Assembly: GCA_003167495.1 (NCBI GenBank)
Contig: PMSX01000342.1
Coordinates: forward strand, 46,034 to 110,033
Source: Bryobacterales bacterium
Lineage (GTDB): Bacteria > Acidobacteriota > Terriglobia > Bryobacterales > Bryobacteraceae
DNA: 64,000 bases
Direction: 5' to 3'
Position 1 is the first letter of the stretch. The number at the start of each line of letters is the position of its first letter. Of this stretch, positions 7,283-16,202 are shown piece after piece. A model generated the notes under the pieces. That model ran no database searches. It was not told the DNA's origin and worked only from the letters and a program-made list of their open reading frames with translations. A program made the translations under genes and the position numbers.

Positions 7283-9157
7283 ATGTCCGCCAACGTCCCT
7301 ACTTCGCATCCAACGCGCCGGTTGCCGCCGCAGCCAAGCCTGGAGCAACTCCGCAAACAAGCTAAAGACCTGCTCGAACAATATCGCTCTGGCGACCCTG
7401 TCGCGGTAGCCGAAGTACAGCAGTTCGAGCACAACCCAGATCCATCGGCGTTCGCTCTCAACGATGCCCAACGCGTTTTGGCGCGCGCCTATGGCTATCA
7501 AAGCTGGCCCAAACTCAAAGCATTTCTTGATGGAGTGAACATTCAGGAACTCGCCGCCGCCGTGCAGCGTGGCGACGCCGCCAAGGTTCGTGTTTTGTTG
7601 AACGCCCGGCCGGAATTAATCGGCATGGACATGGCCGAGAACAATGAGCACCGTGCTCTTCACTTCGCCGTTTTGCACCGTGACGCGGCCATGGTGCGTT
7701 TGCTCATGGAAGCCGGCGCCGATGCCCACAAGGGCATCTACCCACATCGCGATGCAACCACAGCATTCGCGATTGCCCAAGAGCGCGAGTATCACGACAT
7801 CGTTGCGGTAATTGAAGAAGAGGAGCGGCTGCGGCGCGAAGAAATGAGCTGCCCCAATGCTACGGTATCGCCCGTGCAAGATCAAATCAACGCTGCCATC
7901 TCAGAAGGCGACAACGCGACGGCCATTCGTTTGCTCGAGGTGGACGGCTCATTGATCCAAGCCTGCGATAGCGGTGGTGGCACTCCATTACATACTGCCG
8001 CGGAAGAGGATAACGCAGAGATGGTGGCGTGGCTGCTGAACCGGCGCGCCAAGGTGAATAAACAGGACGTCGAGGGCTTCACCGCTCTCGACCGCGCCGC
8101 GCTCGCGGCCGATCCGTCGTTCCCATCCATTGCCAAACTCCTCATCGAACACGGCGCGGAAGTGACTATTCGCGCAGCCGTTGGATTGGCCGACGTTCCT
8201 CGCATTCGCGAATCGATCCAAGCTGATCCAGCCTCTTTGCGTCAGGTTCGAAAGGGCGGCGGACTTCTCACGCTCGCAGTGAAGCACGGCCACCGCGAGA
8301 TTGTCCGGCTGTTACTGGATCTTGGAGCGGATGTGGACGAGCGGGTCATGCTCGAACAAGTGGAGGAGCCGACGCTAAGCTGGGGACATCCACTCTGGTG
8401 CGCCGCAAAGTTGAACGAAATAGAGATAGCTGAGCTACTGCTCGACCGTGGCGCCGATCCAAATGCCAACGTCTACGCCTCCGGTTGGCCCCTGGGCAAT
8501 GCTTGGAACCACGAAGGAGGCGCTCTCAAGAAACTTTTGATCGCGCGTGGCGCAAAGATGCAGCCGTACATGGTCTCGGCGACTCACAACGTGGAAGAAG
8601 CCAAAAGACTCTTGGAGCTGGATCCAAGTGAGGAGCTTGCACAAGAGTTGGCGTGGTCTGCCTGCGATCACGGCTGCCCGCAGATTGTCGAGCTAGCGCT
8701 CCAATACCTCAACTGGCCCAGCGCCGATTCACGGTGGCACTGGATCATTATCCAGCCGATCCGCGGTGCAAGCGGCAATTCGTCACGGAATGAAGGCCAT
8801 TTTAAGTCGATGGCTGCCATACTGCACCACGGGGTTGATCCGAACATCTCGCGCTACGGTCAGACCGCTCTCCATTTCGCAGCTGCTTATTCGGGCCCCG
8901 TTAGCGATGCCGATCGTGCGCAGTTCGCAGGCATGCTCATCGACTACGGTGCGAAGCTCGAACTTCGCGATGACCTTCTCAAATCCACAGCTTTGGGGTG
9001 GGCGTGCCGCTGGGGACGAACAAAACTGGCCGAACTTCTCATCTCGCGTGGGGCGCGGATCGACGAGCCAGACGCCGAAGCATGGGCCACACCAAAGGCA
9101 TGGGCCCAAAAAATGAAGCAACCCTCGGTTCTGGCGGTTCTGCGGCAGCAGCGGTGA
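7283..9157 (+). CDS. Ankyrin-repeat protein
   Basis: 624 aa, no signal peptide, cytoplasmic. The N-terminal 75 residues hold a helical module ('LEQLRKQAKDLLEQYRSGDPVA...DAQRVLARAYGYQSWPKLKAFL') seen before ankyrin repeats in related bacterial proteins. Ankyrin repeats follow in several blocks: near 110-160 (HRALHFAVLHRDAAMVRLLMEAGADAH), 225-300 (GGTPLHTAAEEDNAEMVAWLLNRRAKVN), 320-400 (LTLAVKHGHREIVRLLLDLGADVD) and 515-610 (GQTALHFAAAYSG...RGARIDEPDA). These are protein-binding scaffolds and no enzymatic domain is visible. The ATG is preceded by GAGAGGAGA at good spacing. The partner is unknown. Confidence 0.88.
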   Translation: MSANVPTSHPTRRLPPQPSLEQLRKQAKDLLEQYRSGDPVAVAEVQQFEHNPDPSAFALNDAQRVLARAYGYQSWPKLKAFLDGVNIQELAAAVQRGDAAKVRVLLNARPELIGMDMAENNEHRALHFAVLHRDAAMVRLLMEAGADAHKGIYPHRDATTAFAIAQEREYHDIVAVIEEEERLRREEMSCPNATVSPVQDQINAAISEGDNATAIRLLEVDGSLIQACDSGGGTPLHTAAEEDNAEMVAWLLNRRAKVNKQDVEGFTALDRAALAADPSFPSIAKLLIEHGAEVTIRAAVGLADVPRIRESIQADPASLRQVRKGGGLLTLAVKHGHREIVRLLLDLGADVDERVMLEQVEEPTLSWGHPLWCAAKLNEIEIAELLLDRGADPNANVYASGWPLGNAWNHEGGALKKLLIARGAKMQPYMVSATHNVEEAKRLLELDPSEELAQELAWSACDHGCPQIVELALQYLNWPSADSRWHWIIIQPIRGASGNSSRNEGHFKSMAAILHHGVDPNISRYGQTALHFAAAYSGPVSDADRAQFAGMLIDYGAKLELRDDLLKSTALGWACRWGRTKLAELLISRGARIDEPDAEAWATPKAWAQKMKQPSVLAVLRQQR

Positions 9158-9258
9158 TGCGCGCTCATTTGTGGGGCGGCATGGCATCCCGCGGCCAATT
9201 GGAAATCGGCGCTGGACACTCTTCTGCCTGATCAAGTTGGTTCTGCGCTCAACAACCG

Positions 9259-12200
9259 TCAAAAGTCGATTCTTGCTCCGACCTGCCCGGTACGCGCACC
9301 GCCAAAATCAGAGCCCCGGGCACTGGTGATGACTCCTGCGCTTGAGTTGGTGATGTCTAAGACAGGGTCGGCGAGATTGGTGTGATTAAGAACGTTGGTG
9401 AACGAACCCTCAACCTTTATGTGTACGCGTTCGGTTACCGCGAACCGCTTGGATAGGCCCGCGTTCACGTTGACCGTTCCAGGACCGACGACGGTGCCGA
9501 TTCCGGCGTTGCCGAAACGGCCAATGGGCGCAAGAGTCGTCGCGGGGTTCGTACCAATGAGGCAGGAGTGACCTTGCGTCCAACCGGGAGTGCCGGGGCA
9601 GGTGTATGCAGCCACGTTGAACCACCCGTCTGCGGTCGGATTGCTGAGTGTGGGATTACCCACTAAATCAGGCGCTTGATTGCGGCCAATGATGCCCGAA
9701 CCAGTGCCTGAAGGATCTCCGCCCGTGAAGTACGGCGTAAGGAACGGTCCGCTCTGCCATAAGAAGATGCCGTTGACTTGCCAGCCTCCGAGCACTGCAT
9801 CCGTTAAGCGATTTGAGTGTGAGAGGAATTGACGTCCCTTGCCTACTGGCAACTCATAGATGGCGGAGGTGAGCCAGCGGTTTTTGCGCGATGCGTAGAC
9901 GGGACCGTATTCATGCTTCAAGTCCAGGGCATCCATCGTGCGACCGCCGGCATTCTCTCCCGCGAAGCTGCTGGGAGTGTAACCTTGATTGTCGGCCAAG
10001 TTCTTGCCGAAGGTATAGGAAGAATTGAAGCCTAAACCCGCTGTATACCGATGGCTGAATTCAACTTCAGCGGCCTGATAATTGGCATCCGCGCCATTGG
10101 CCCGAGTGTTAACCACGCCCCAGTTGGGGAAGGGACGGTCGCTCAGTGGTTGAAGGGCGTAATAGGTTGTCGAGTAATTTGACTGATTGAGATTCGGCGC
10201 CCACACCAAGTCGCGAGTCTCCATGCCAACGTAAGAGACACGGAGGCCGGTATTGTGCCCAAGGTCGCGATCAATGGAGAAGTTCGTCTGCATTGAATAA
10301 GGATCTTTGTAATTGATCTGATTAGCGGTGCCGAAGTAGTACGTGCCGTTGGGATTAATAGTCACTCCCGAGGCGCCGGTTTTCACATTCGGCCATTGAA
10401 TAGCGGGCACGCCGTTGGTGATGGTGTTGTTATATGTGGACGTGGCCGATTGCAAGGTTCCAGTCAGAGCGTAGTAAATTGAGCCAAGCACCTCAGTGTT
10501 GTAAATGCTAAAGCCACCGCGGAAAACGGTCTTGTTGCCGAACGGACGATAGGCAAAACCAAAGCGTGGCATGAAGCGGTTCGGTGCGGTTCGCAAACTT
10601 TCGGGCAAGCCGGCTTGACTCGCGGAGAGTACGGGCATGCAGGGCGCGCCGTTCACAATGGCGCCGCCTGTTTTTTGGCCGAGCGGACAAGGATTGGTGC
10701 TGGCGAGGCCGGGATCAAGCAGGTCCGCATAGCCATCCGGATAGATGACAGCGCCCGATTTCGGATAGTTGGGATCGAAGTTGCCTATGTTTCCGGAAGC
10801 ATCGTGATAGCCAGGGTGAAACTCCCAACGCAAACCATATTCAAGGGTCAATTTTTCACTCACTCGAAAACTGTCTTGTGCGTAAGCGTTGTAGTGATTC
10901 GTAATCCCGTCGTTGTCCATTTTGACGTTGTCGAAATCAGTGTTCGCCGGAATTCCAAGAAGGAAGTCGCCAAACGGCGCACCGGTGAACGCGCCGGTGA
11001 AATTGAAGCCACCATAGTTGTCGCCGCTGAGGAAGCCAAGCGGAGTGATGGCTTGAATGTGGCGGTAGTCAAAGCCAAACTTCACTGTGTGGCGGCCTTT
11101 GAGCCAGCTCACATTATCAACAGCCTGGTACGTACGTCCCTGAGTGATGCCGTCCAGTCGGTCGGCGTCCAGGCCAGTCAGATTCGAGATTTCAACATCG
11201 GGCAGGCCGTTGAAGAACGCGGGTAATCCGGGCAAGCCCTGCAGGCCAAGAGAATTTGCAAAGGCTGCGCCGTTATAGGAATTGGAATAGCCGCTGTTGT
11301 TGCGAGTGAAGCCGAAACGTGCTTCGTTGTAGAGGCTTGCAGTGATGGAGTAATTGTGTGCGAGTGTGAGGAGGCGATAATTATCCGGGTTACTGTTGGA
11401 GGGAACCAGCAAGTCGTTGTTCGAAAGCTGATTGATGTCCTTGGAAGTCCAGCGTCCGAAGATGTGCTGCTTATCTCCGAAGTTTTGATCGATACGAATA
11501 TCGTATTGATCGGAGTGGTAACTGTTGTCGCGATTCACCACATAGTTGGCGGAGTGAACTACCGAGGTGTTGCCGGTATTCGGCAGCGGAAATAAGGTGA
11601 GGAACTTTACCGCCACCGGGTTGATCTGGCTTTGGGGAATGGTGTCGTTCGGATAGGGTAGGCCGGTCGAGGGGTCGGTAATGGTCACACCTTCGGCGCT
11701 GAAGTTGCCGCTACGCATCGCTGCTGTCGGAACTGTATTTTGCAGGGTCGAGCTCTTGGGAAAGCGGAAGCCTTCATACGTTCCAAAGAAAAAGGTCTTG
11801 TTCTTGCCGTTGTAGAGGTGCGGCAGAAGCACGGGGCCGCCGGCCGTGGCGCCAAAATCATTCGCCACGAGACGATTCTTGGTAGTAGAACCAAAGCCGG
11901 TGGCATTCAGCGCAGCGTTTTGTGTGTACCAAAACAAGCCGCCGTGAAACTCATTACTCCCGCTTTTGGAAACTGTAGTAATATCGCCAACTTGCCCGTA
12001 TTCGGCTGGATTGCCGACACCTTGTACTCTGATCTCGGCTATAGATTCGGTGGAAGGGAAAGCGTTCGAAAGAGGCTGGTTGCCGGTGACGTCGGTGATG
12101 GAAATGCCGTCAAGCGAATACTGCGTCTGGGACGGAACGCCGCCCTGGATGGAGAAGTTGCCGCTGTTATCGGATTGGACGCCCGGCAGAGCCTGTATCA

Positions 12201-12666
12201 CTAGATACGGGCTGGTATTCCCATCTGCGCGCACATTGACCGGCATCTTTTGCGGATCGAGCGACGCTTGTATGGTTTGGCTATCAGTGGCGATAACACC
12301 CTGCGCAGTGGATTCCACCGTAACCGTCTGGGACATTTGACCGACTTTTAGGCCGCCGTCGACACGCAGGGTCTGACGGGCGGTAAGAGTGATATCCGTA
12401 GCGGTGAAGGTTTCGAATCCCTTCGCTCTAAATGTGATGGAGTAGCGCGCAGGCAGGGCGTTGACCAGCGAATAGTCGCCGTTGCTATTTGTAATTGTTT
12501 CGTGCGTTGTGTTTTCATCCAGGTTGGTGGCCGTAACGGTGGCATTGGGAACAACAGCGCCGGAGCTGTCTTTGACGGTGCCCAAGATTGTGCCGAACGT
12601 GGATTGGGAAAAGGTTGGAAGGGCGCAGCAGAGCGCAAGACTGATTGAGATTAGTGTTTCTTTCAA
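9259..12666 (-). CDS. TonB-dependent receptor, Oar-like, with N-terminal carboxypeptidase-regulatory domain
   Basis: 1135-aa outer-membrane beta-barrel. A signal peptide (MKETLISISLALCCALPTFSQ) is followed by a CarboxypepD_reg-like beta-sandwich at about 25-110 (GTILGTVKDSSGAVVPNATVTATN). A plug-like segment follows at about 120-230, with 'QTQYSLDGISITDVTG' and 'VGDITTVSKSGSNEFHG', then a long barrel ending in the Phe-terminal strand 'GQVGARIDF'. The start is TTG with a GGGGG-type ribosome-binding site about 8 nt upstream. Such receptors take up large substrates (glycan or peptide pieces) with TonB energy; the ligand cannot be told. A second, partial member of the family lies at 61548-64000. 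Confidence 0.9.
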   Translation of the reverse strand: MKETLISISLALCCALPTFSQSTFGTILGTVKDSSGAVVPNATVTATNLDENTTHETITNSNGDYSLVNALPARYSITFRAKGFETFTATDITLTARQTLRVDGGLKVGQMSQTVTVESTAQGVIATDSQTIQASLDPQKMPVNVRADGNTSPYLVIQALPGVQSDNSGNFSIQGGVPSQTQYSLDGISITDVTGNQPLSNAFPSTESIAEIRVQGVGNPAEYGQVGDITTVSKSGSNEFHGGLFWYTQNAALNATGFGSTTKNRLVANDFGATAGGPVLLPHLYNGKNKTFFFGTYEGFRFPKSSTLQNTVPTAAMRSGNFSAEGVTITDPSTGLPYPNDTIPQSQINPVAVKFLTLFPLPNTGNTSVVHSANYVVNRDNSYHSDQYDIRIDQNFGDKQHIFGRWTSKDINQLSNNDLLVPSNSNPDNYRLLTLAHNYSITASLYNEARFGFTRNNSGYSNSYNGAAFANSLGLQGLPGLPAFFNGLPDVEISNLTGLDADRLDGITQGRTYQAVDNVSWLKGRHTVKFGFDYRHIQAITPLGFLSGDNYGGFNFTGAFTGAPFGDFLLGIPANTDFDNVKMDNDGITNHYNAYAQDSFRVSEKLTLEYGLRWEFHPGYHDASGNIGNFDPNYPKSGAVIYPDGYADLLDPGLASTNPCPLGQKTGGAIVNGAPCMPVLSASQAGLPESLRTAPNRFMPRFGFAYRPFGNKTVFRGGFSIYNTEVLGSIYYALTGTLQSATSTYNNTITNGVPAIQWPNVKTGASGVTINPNGTYYFGTANQINYKDPYSMQTNFSIDRDLGHNTGLRVSYVGMETRDLVWAPNLNQSNYSTTYYALQPLSDRPFPNWGVVNTRANGADANYQAAEVEFSHRYTAGLGFNSSYTFGKNLADNQGYTPSSFAGENAGGRTMDALDLKHEYGPVYASRKNRWLTSAIYELPVGKGRQFLSHSNRLTDAVLGGWQVNGIFLWQSGPFLTPYFTGGDPSGTGSGIIGRNQAPDLVGNPTLSNPTADGWFNVAAYTCPGTPGWTQGHSCLIGTNPATTLAPIGRFGNAGIGTVVGPGTVNVNAGLSKRFAVTERVHIKVEGSFTNVLNHTNLADPVLDITNSSAGVITSARGSDFGGARTGQVGARIDF

Positions 12667-12710
12667 AATGTCAACCCCCTGACAGAAATACTTGTGACTT
12701 AGAAAAGATT

Positions 12711-12739
12711 ACAGTACCTCTGTTTCATTTGAGTGTCAA
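12711..12739 (-). promoter_or_regulatory. Predicted sigma-70-type promoter of the TonB-dependent receptor gene
   Basis: On the minus strand a perfect -35 hexamer TTGACA (12734-12739) is followed after exactly 17 nt by TACTGT (12711-12716). It lies about 45 nt upstream of the TTG start at 12666, within the A/T-rich region between the divergent receptor and HD-protein genes. Confidence 0.55.
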
Positions 12740-12807
12740 CTAAGTGAAAAAATATCTGTTGGTTGGATCAAGTATAAAAGTCCACTGCGTGCGAGCCAAC
12801 AACGACC

Positions 12808-14040
12808 ATGAGAACCTTGAGACTAATCACAATGAGGATACAAATTCCCTTGCTGCTCGTGCTAAGCACTTACGCAGGTGCGATAGCCGCGGACCAGACG
12901 AAGCTAGGGGAGGGCAATATCATTGCTCAGAAGACAGGGCCGTCTTCGCCGTTGGTGCAAGCGGCCATGCGAGTGATTTTGAAGAACGTCCGTGCAATTC
13001 GAGACGAGACGCTGCGCGATGCCACGTTGGACGCGCTGCGGAATCCGGCCACGTGCGTAGCGCATCGGGTTCGAGTGACGGATGAAGTGAAGGCGTCCAT
13101 CCTCAAGAGGCTGACGGAGGAAGGGTTGTTGCTGGAGAATAAAGATGCCAAAACAGGCGTTTTCCCACCGCTTACGAACGAGGGCAGTGCCTGCCCGCAA
13201 CTGCCTCTAATGCTGAACGCTGCGCCGGGCAGTGGATTGGGTGGCCACCACTCCTATCCGGGCGGGTTGGCGGTGCATGAGGCATTCAATCTGCAAAGTG
13301 CCCTGAATTTTGCAATGCTGTACCGCAAGATGTTCGGCAATGACGTTTCGATCAATCGGGATTTTGTAATCGGTGCGCCTGCCTGGCACGATTGGGCGAA
13401 GACGATGGTGCTGCAGTGGAATGCCGATGGCGGTGTGTTCGACGAATTCAACTTCGGCGGGGCTGGCCGCACTGATAACTATGGGTCGGCGGGAGATTCG
13501 CGTACCGGTGCGCACCATATTCTTGGTTTGGCCGAGACAATGGCCCGCGGCTTAGCGCCTGGTCTGGTAATCACCCAAGCCAGCGCTCATGCGGCGCCTA
13601 CGCTGGGCAACGAATACAAAGTGGTGAATTGGTTGCGGGCCGCAGCCCTGATTGCGCGCATCGATCCGGCGGCCAAAGGTTATCTGGTCATAGATAAAGA
13701 TGGCCGCTGGCGTCTGCCCCCGCTGAATCACTTGTGGGATGGCCTTGATCTAAATAAGAACGGACAAACCAATCTATTGCCGGAATATCCGATTCACAAT
13801 CTCTCCGATGCCGATTTTGTGCAGTCGATACCCGCCGTCACAAACGCCGAGTTGTTGCTAAAGACGGTGGCGAAGCAGTTTGGCTATGATCCAGCGGAAA
13901 CAGCCACCTACAACAACAAATTCCGCAATGTTGTTTTGGCCTTCGTAGGGCCGGAACGGCTCTCTTTCACTTACAGCAGCTATGGGTTGGACGCGGTAGT
14001 AAGAGCGATCAGCCGGCTAAAAGAACGCAAGCTAATCTAG
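12808..14040 (+). CDS. Secreted HD-type metal-dependent hydrolase-like protein
   Basis: 410 aa with an N-terminal signal peptide (…IQIPLLLVLSTYAGAIA); the start could also be the ATG at 12832. The core has the spacing of an HD-domain phosphohydrolase. 'GGHHSYPGGLAVHE' has His147/148 and His157, followed by 'APAWHDWAKTMV' with the His194-Asp195 doublet and 'GAHHILGLAE' with His236/237. The HH-x-YPGG-L-x-H pattern resembles the YhaM/HD exonuclease-type entry to the domain. A periplasmic HD protein cannot act on cytosolic nucleotides, so its substrate is open. It is divergent from the TonB-dependent receptor and convergent with the S8 protease. No specific function is assigned. Confidence 0.6.
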   Translation: MRTLRLITMRIQIPLLLVLSTYAGAIAADQTKLGEGNIIAQKTGPSSPLVQAAMRVILKNVRAIRDETLRDATLDALRNPATCVAHRVRVTDEVKASILKRLTEEGLLLENKDAKTGVFPPLTNEGSACPQLPLMLNAAPGSGLGGHHSYPGGLAVHEAFNLQSALNFAMLYRKMFGNDVSINRDFVIGAPAWHDWAKTMVLQWNADGGVFDEFNFGGAGRTDNYGSAGDSRTGAHHILGLAETMARGLAPGLVITQASAHAAPTLGNEYKVVNWLRAAALIARIDPAAKGYLVIDKDGRWRLPPLNHLWDGLDLNKNGQTNLLPEYPIHNLSDADFVQSIPAVTNAELLLKTVAKQFGYDPAETATYNNKFRNVVLAFVGPERLSFTYSSYGLDAVVRAISRLKERKLI

Positions 14041-14068
14041 AATTTTCTTCGCGAAATTGGGAGAGGTA

Positions 14069-15832
14069 CTAATGTTCGCCCAAAATTCGCACTAGCATGG
14101 CTTGCGGTGGTTCGACGACGGAAGTACTCCAGATGGATTGACTGCTCCAAATAGACTGACTACTCCAAATGGATTGACTACTCCAGATCGATTGACTACT
14201 CCAAATGGATTGACTGCTCCAGATCGATTGGCTGCTCCAAATAGACTGACTGCTCCAGATGGACTGAGTGCCGGAAATAGCTTCGTCTAAGGCTGTGGCG
14301 GAACCAGATATGGCCGCCGAGGCACTCCCGGAGCAGATTGTATTCGATCCGCAAATGAGCGCAATTGTGGCGGGTTGGTTGTCGCTGGCGGGCGTATAAC
14401 TCACGGCCGGGGAATTGGCTGCGCCCGCAAACACGTGATTGTCGAGAAGAGCGGCTTGAATATCGAGATAGCCGGCGCCGACCGTGAACGCGTCGTAGTA
14501 GCTTGTAAATGACTGGCCGGTGGTCGGATCATAGGCGACGCTGGACTCGGGAAACGTCTTGTAGGCGGTTAGCATCAGACGAGCCTTGATCTGATCGGGA
14601 GTGAGTTCAGGATGAGCCTCTAAGAGCAAGGCCGCGGCGCCACTTACTACGGGAGTGGCCATGCTCGTGCCGCTCAGCGTGAAGTAATTGGCAGAGGGAG
14701 CATTGGAGGCGTTCCATTGAAAGTAACTGAGGGGTACCAGGTTGGCTGGATAGTTTTGTTCCAAAGTGCCGTGGGGCGCGAGCAGAGAAACAACCAGGTT
14801 GCCAGGCGCCACAATGTCTGGCTTGACGATGTGATCGACCACCGTCGGGCCCTTCGAACTATAACTGGCAATGCGGTCGTCGCTGCGTTGGGGTGTGCCC
14901 ATCGTTTTCATGGCGCCGACGGTGATGACATACGGATCGTTGCCTGGAGCGTAGATCGTGCCATAGCCGTTATTTTCGAATGTATTGTCGCGGCCATCGT
15001 TGCCCGCGGCAACCACCACCACAATCCCCGCCTGCCAGGCCAATTCGACGGCCTGGCAGATGGGGTCAGTCTGATAACTCTCTATCACGGGATGGCCGAG
15101 TGAAATATTGATGACGCGGATATTGTAGGTGTCTTTCAGTTGAATGGCGCGTTGAATCGCGGCGATGACGGAACTGTCGGAACCCGTGCCTTCGCTGTCC
15201 AAAACGCGAAGGTCGATAAGTTTTGCGCCAGGGGCAATGCCGCGGAACGTTCGAAAACACTGCTCGCACTTAGAATCTTGGCCGTCGCCGGCAATGATGC
15301 CCGATACGTGTTCGCCGTGCCCAAAAAAATCCGCCGATGAGTGGGCGTCAATGAAATTCTCTCTGTAGACGATGCGGCTGTCTCGGACGAAACCGCCCGT
15401 CCTCAAATCCTCCACATGGGAAATGCCGCTATCGATAACCGCCACACCAATACCGGAACCATCCAGACCGTATAGCCACCAAGCAGCCGGAGCATTCACC
15501 GCCGCAGCCGTGAGGTCGAGCAAACTGTGAACGGGGTGGTCCTGACTAACGAACATAACCTCAGGGTCGGCAGCGATTTTTGAGAGATTGGAACCAGGGA
15601 CGGCATAGGCTCCGCTGTTGATCATGCCCAAGTCGGCTTTGATGAATCCACCGCCGGAAATCGTTTTCAAATGTCGGCCTAAAGTGGGAGGATTCCGATA
15701 ATGGACAATGACCTGCACGGTCTCGTTGGGAGCCGCCCCTGCCAAAGCGGGAGAAATCTTCCGTTGTTGGGCGCCGCCGGGAACGGAGCTCAAAAGAACG
15801 GACGCAATAATCGCCAAAATTGAGTGTTTCAC
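14069..15832 (-). CDS. Secreted subtilisin-like S8 serine protease with C-terminal QSIWSS repeats
   Basis: 587 aa. Signal peptide (1-21, ending GGAQ), an I9-like propeptide region (about 38-100), and a peptidase S8 domain with the full catalytic triad: Asp134 (AVIDSG), His172 (GHGEHVSG) and Ser390 (SGTSMATP), plus the oxyanion Asn in 'AAGNDG'. The domain ends near 475. After a Ser/Ala-rich linker come eight copies of the hexapeptide QSIWSS (about residues 523-570), encoded by a perfect-period 18-bp tandem array, then a short tail. I recall comparable Trp-containing tails on other acidobacterial S8 proteases; their role (surface attachment or secretion) is unknown. It is active-site intact and presumably extracellular or cell-surface. 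Confidence 0.88.
   Translation of the reverse strand: MKHSILAIIASVLLSSVPGGAQQRKISPALAGAAPNETVQVIVHYRNPPTLGRHLKTISGGGFIKADLGMINSGAYAVPGSNLSKIAADPEVMFVSQDHPVHSLLDLTAAAVNAPAAWWLYGLDGSGIGVAVIDSGISHVEDLRTGGFVRDSRIVYRENFIDAHSSADFFGHGEHVSGIIAGDGQDSKCEQCFRTFRGIAPGAKLIDLRVLDSEGTGSDSSVIAAIQRAIQLKDTYNIRVINISLGHPVIESYQTDPICQAVELAWQAGIVVVVAAGNDGRDNTFENNGYGTIYAPGNDPYVITVGAMKTMGTPQRSDDRIASYSSKGPTVVDHIVKPDIVAPGNLVVSLLAPHGTLEQNYPANLVPLSYFQWNASNAPSANYFTLSGTSMATPVVSGAAALLLEAHPELTPDQIKARLMLTAYKTFPESSVAYDPTTGQSFTSYYDAFTVGAGYLDIQAALLDNHVFAGAANSPAVSYTPASDNQPATIALICGSNTICSGSASAAISGSATALDEAISGTQSIWSSQSIWSSQSIWSSQSIWSSQSIWSSQSIWSSQSIWSSQSIWSTSVVEPPQAMLVRILGEH
14125..14268. repeat. 18-bp tandem array (8 copies) inside the S8 protease gene
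   Basis: Eight consecutive 18-nt units of the form T-R-CTCC-A-R-AT-N-G-A-Y-TG-R-C, without indels. They differ mainly at four positions per unit, giving variation such as tactccagatggattgac versus tgctccaaatagactgac. On the coding (minus) strand each unit encodes Gln-Ser-Ile-Trp-Ser-Ser. Most differences are synonymous, so the peptide is conserved while the DNA drifts. Confidence 0.95.
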
Positions 15833-16050
15833 ACTCTTCCCCCTGAAGTTTCAGAGCTAACTTCGTTCAACGCTGAAAGCTATTGAGCTAGTATACGCAA
15901 AAAGCAAGCAAGCTGTACCCGAAAGAGAATTATATTTAAAATGGCTTCTACACCTCTGAATCCCACCCGGAAGCGTGAGCGGCCCAGTCCGGCAGTTGTG
16001 GGCGGTGCCAACGCGACGAGTGGATAGCCGCTTAAATTAATTGAATTCCT

Positions 16051-16074
16051 AGGGCTTAGGCGGAGCCAAGCCCT
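16051..16074. other. Stable intergenic hairpin
   Basis: AGGGCTT pairs with AAGCCCT, and inside it GGC pairs with GCC around a GGA loop with one bulged A. There is no T-run on either strand, so it is probably not an intrinsic terminator. It may be an operator-like palindrome or RNA structure in the divergent region. Confidence 0.4.
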
Positions 16075-16103
16075 GCCGATTTTAAATAAAAGTTAAAAGA
16101 CAG

Positions 16104-16132
16104 TTGACTACAATCTAGTAACGACCTTAGAT
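16104..16132 (+). promoter_or_regulatory. Predicted promoter of the hybrid sensor kinase gene
   Basis: TTGACT (16104-16109), a 17-nt spacer, then TTAGAT (16127-16132). This would start transcription about 65 nt before the GTG start codon at 16203. Confidence 0.5.
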
Positions 16133-16202
16133 TATAGACTAAAGCTTGACGCTTCTTTTAGTGGAATTAGATCGCAAGTAAAGGGTAATTTCCAGAGTTC
16201 CC

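Larger units (their letters stand above)
15833..16202. other. 370-nt divergent intergenic region
   Basis: Lies between the start of the S8 protease gene (minus) and the hybrid kinase gene (plus). It is A/T-rich compared with its neighbours and holds no ORF with coding character. It contains a hairpin (16051-16074) and a good promoter-like pair (16104-16132). A weaker second pair, TTGACG at 16146 with TAGATC 16 nt later, is also present. Confidence 0.6.

Noticed and set aside
10615..11226. 203-codon plus-strand ORF inside the TonB-dependent receptor gene
   Set aside because: Antisense shadow of a well-supported receptor frame.
14125..14268. CRISPR array
   Set aside because: The 18-bp units are contiguous with no spacers and are in-frame coding sequence.
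14102..14290. Small plus-strand ORF with Pro/Thr/Leu repeats
   Set aside because: It is the antisense reading of the QSIWSS tandem repeats of the S8 protease.
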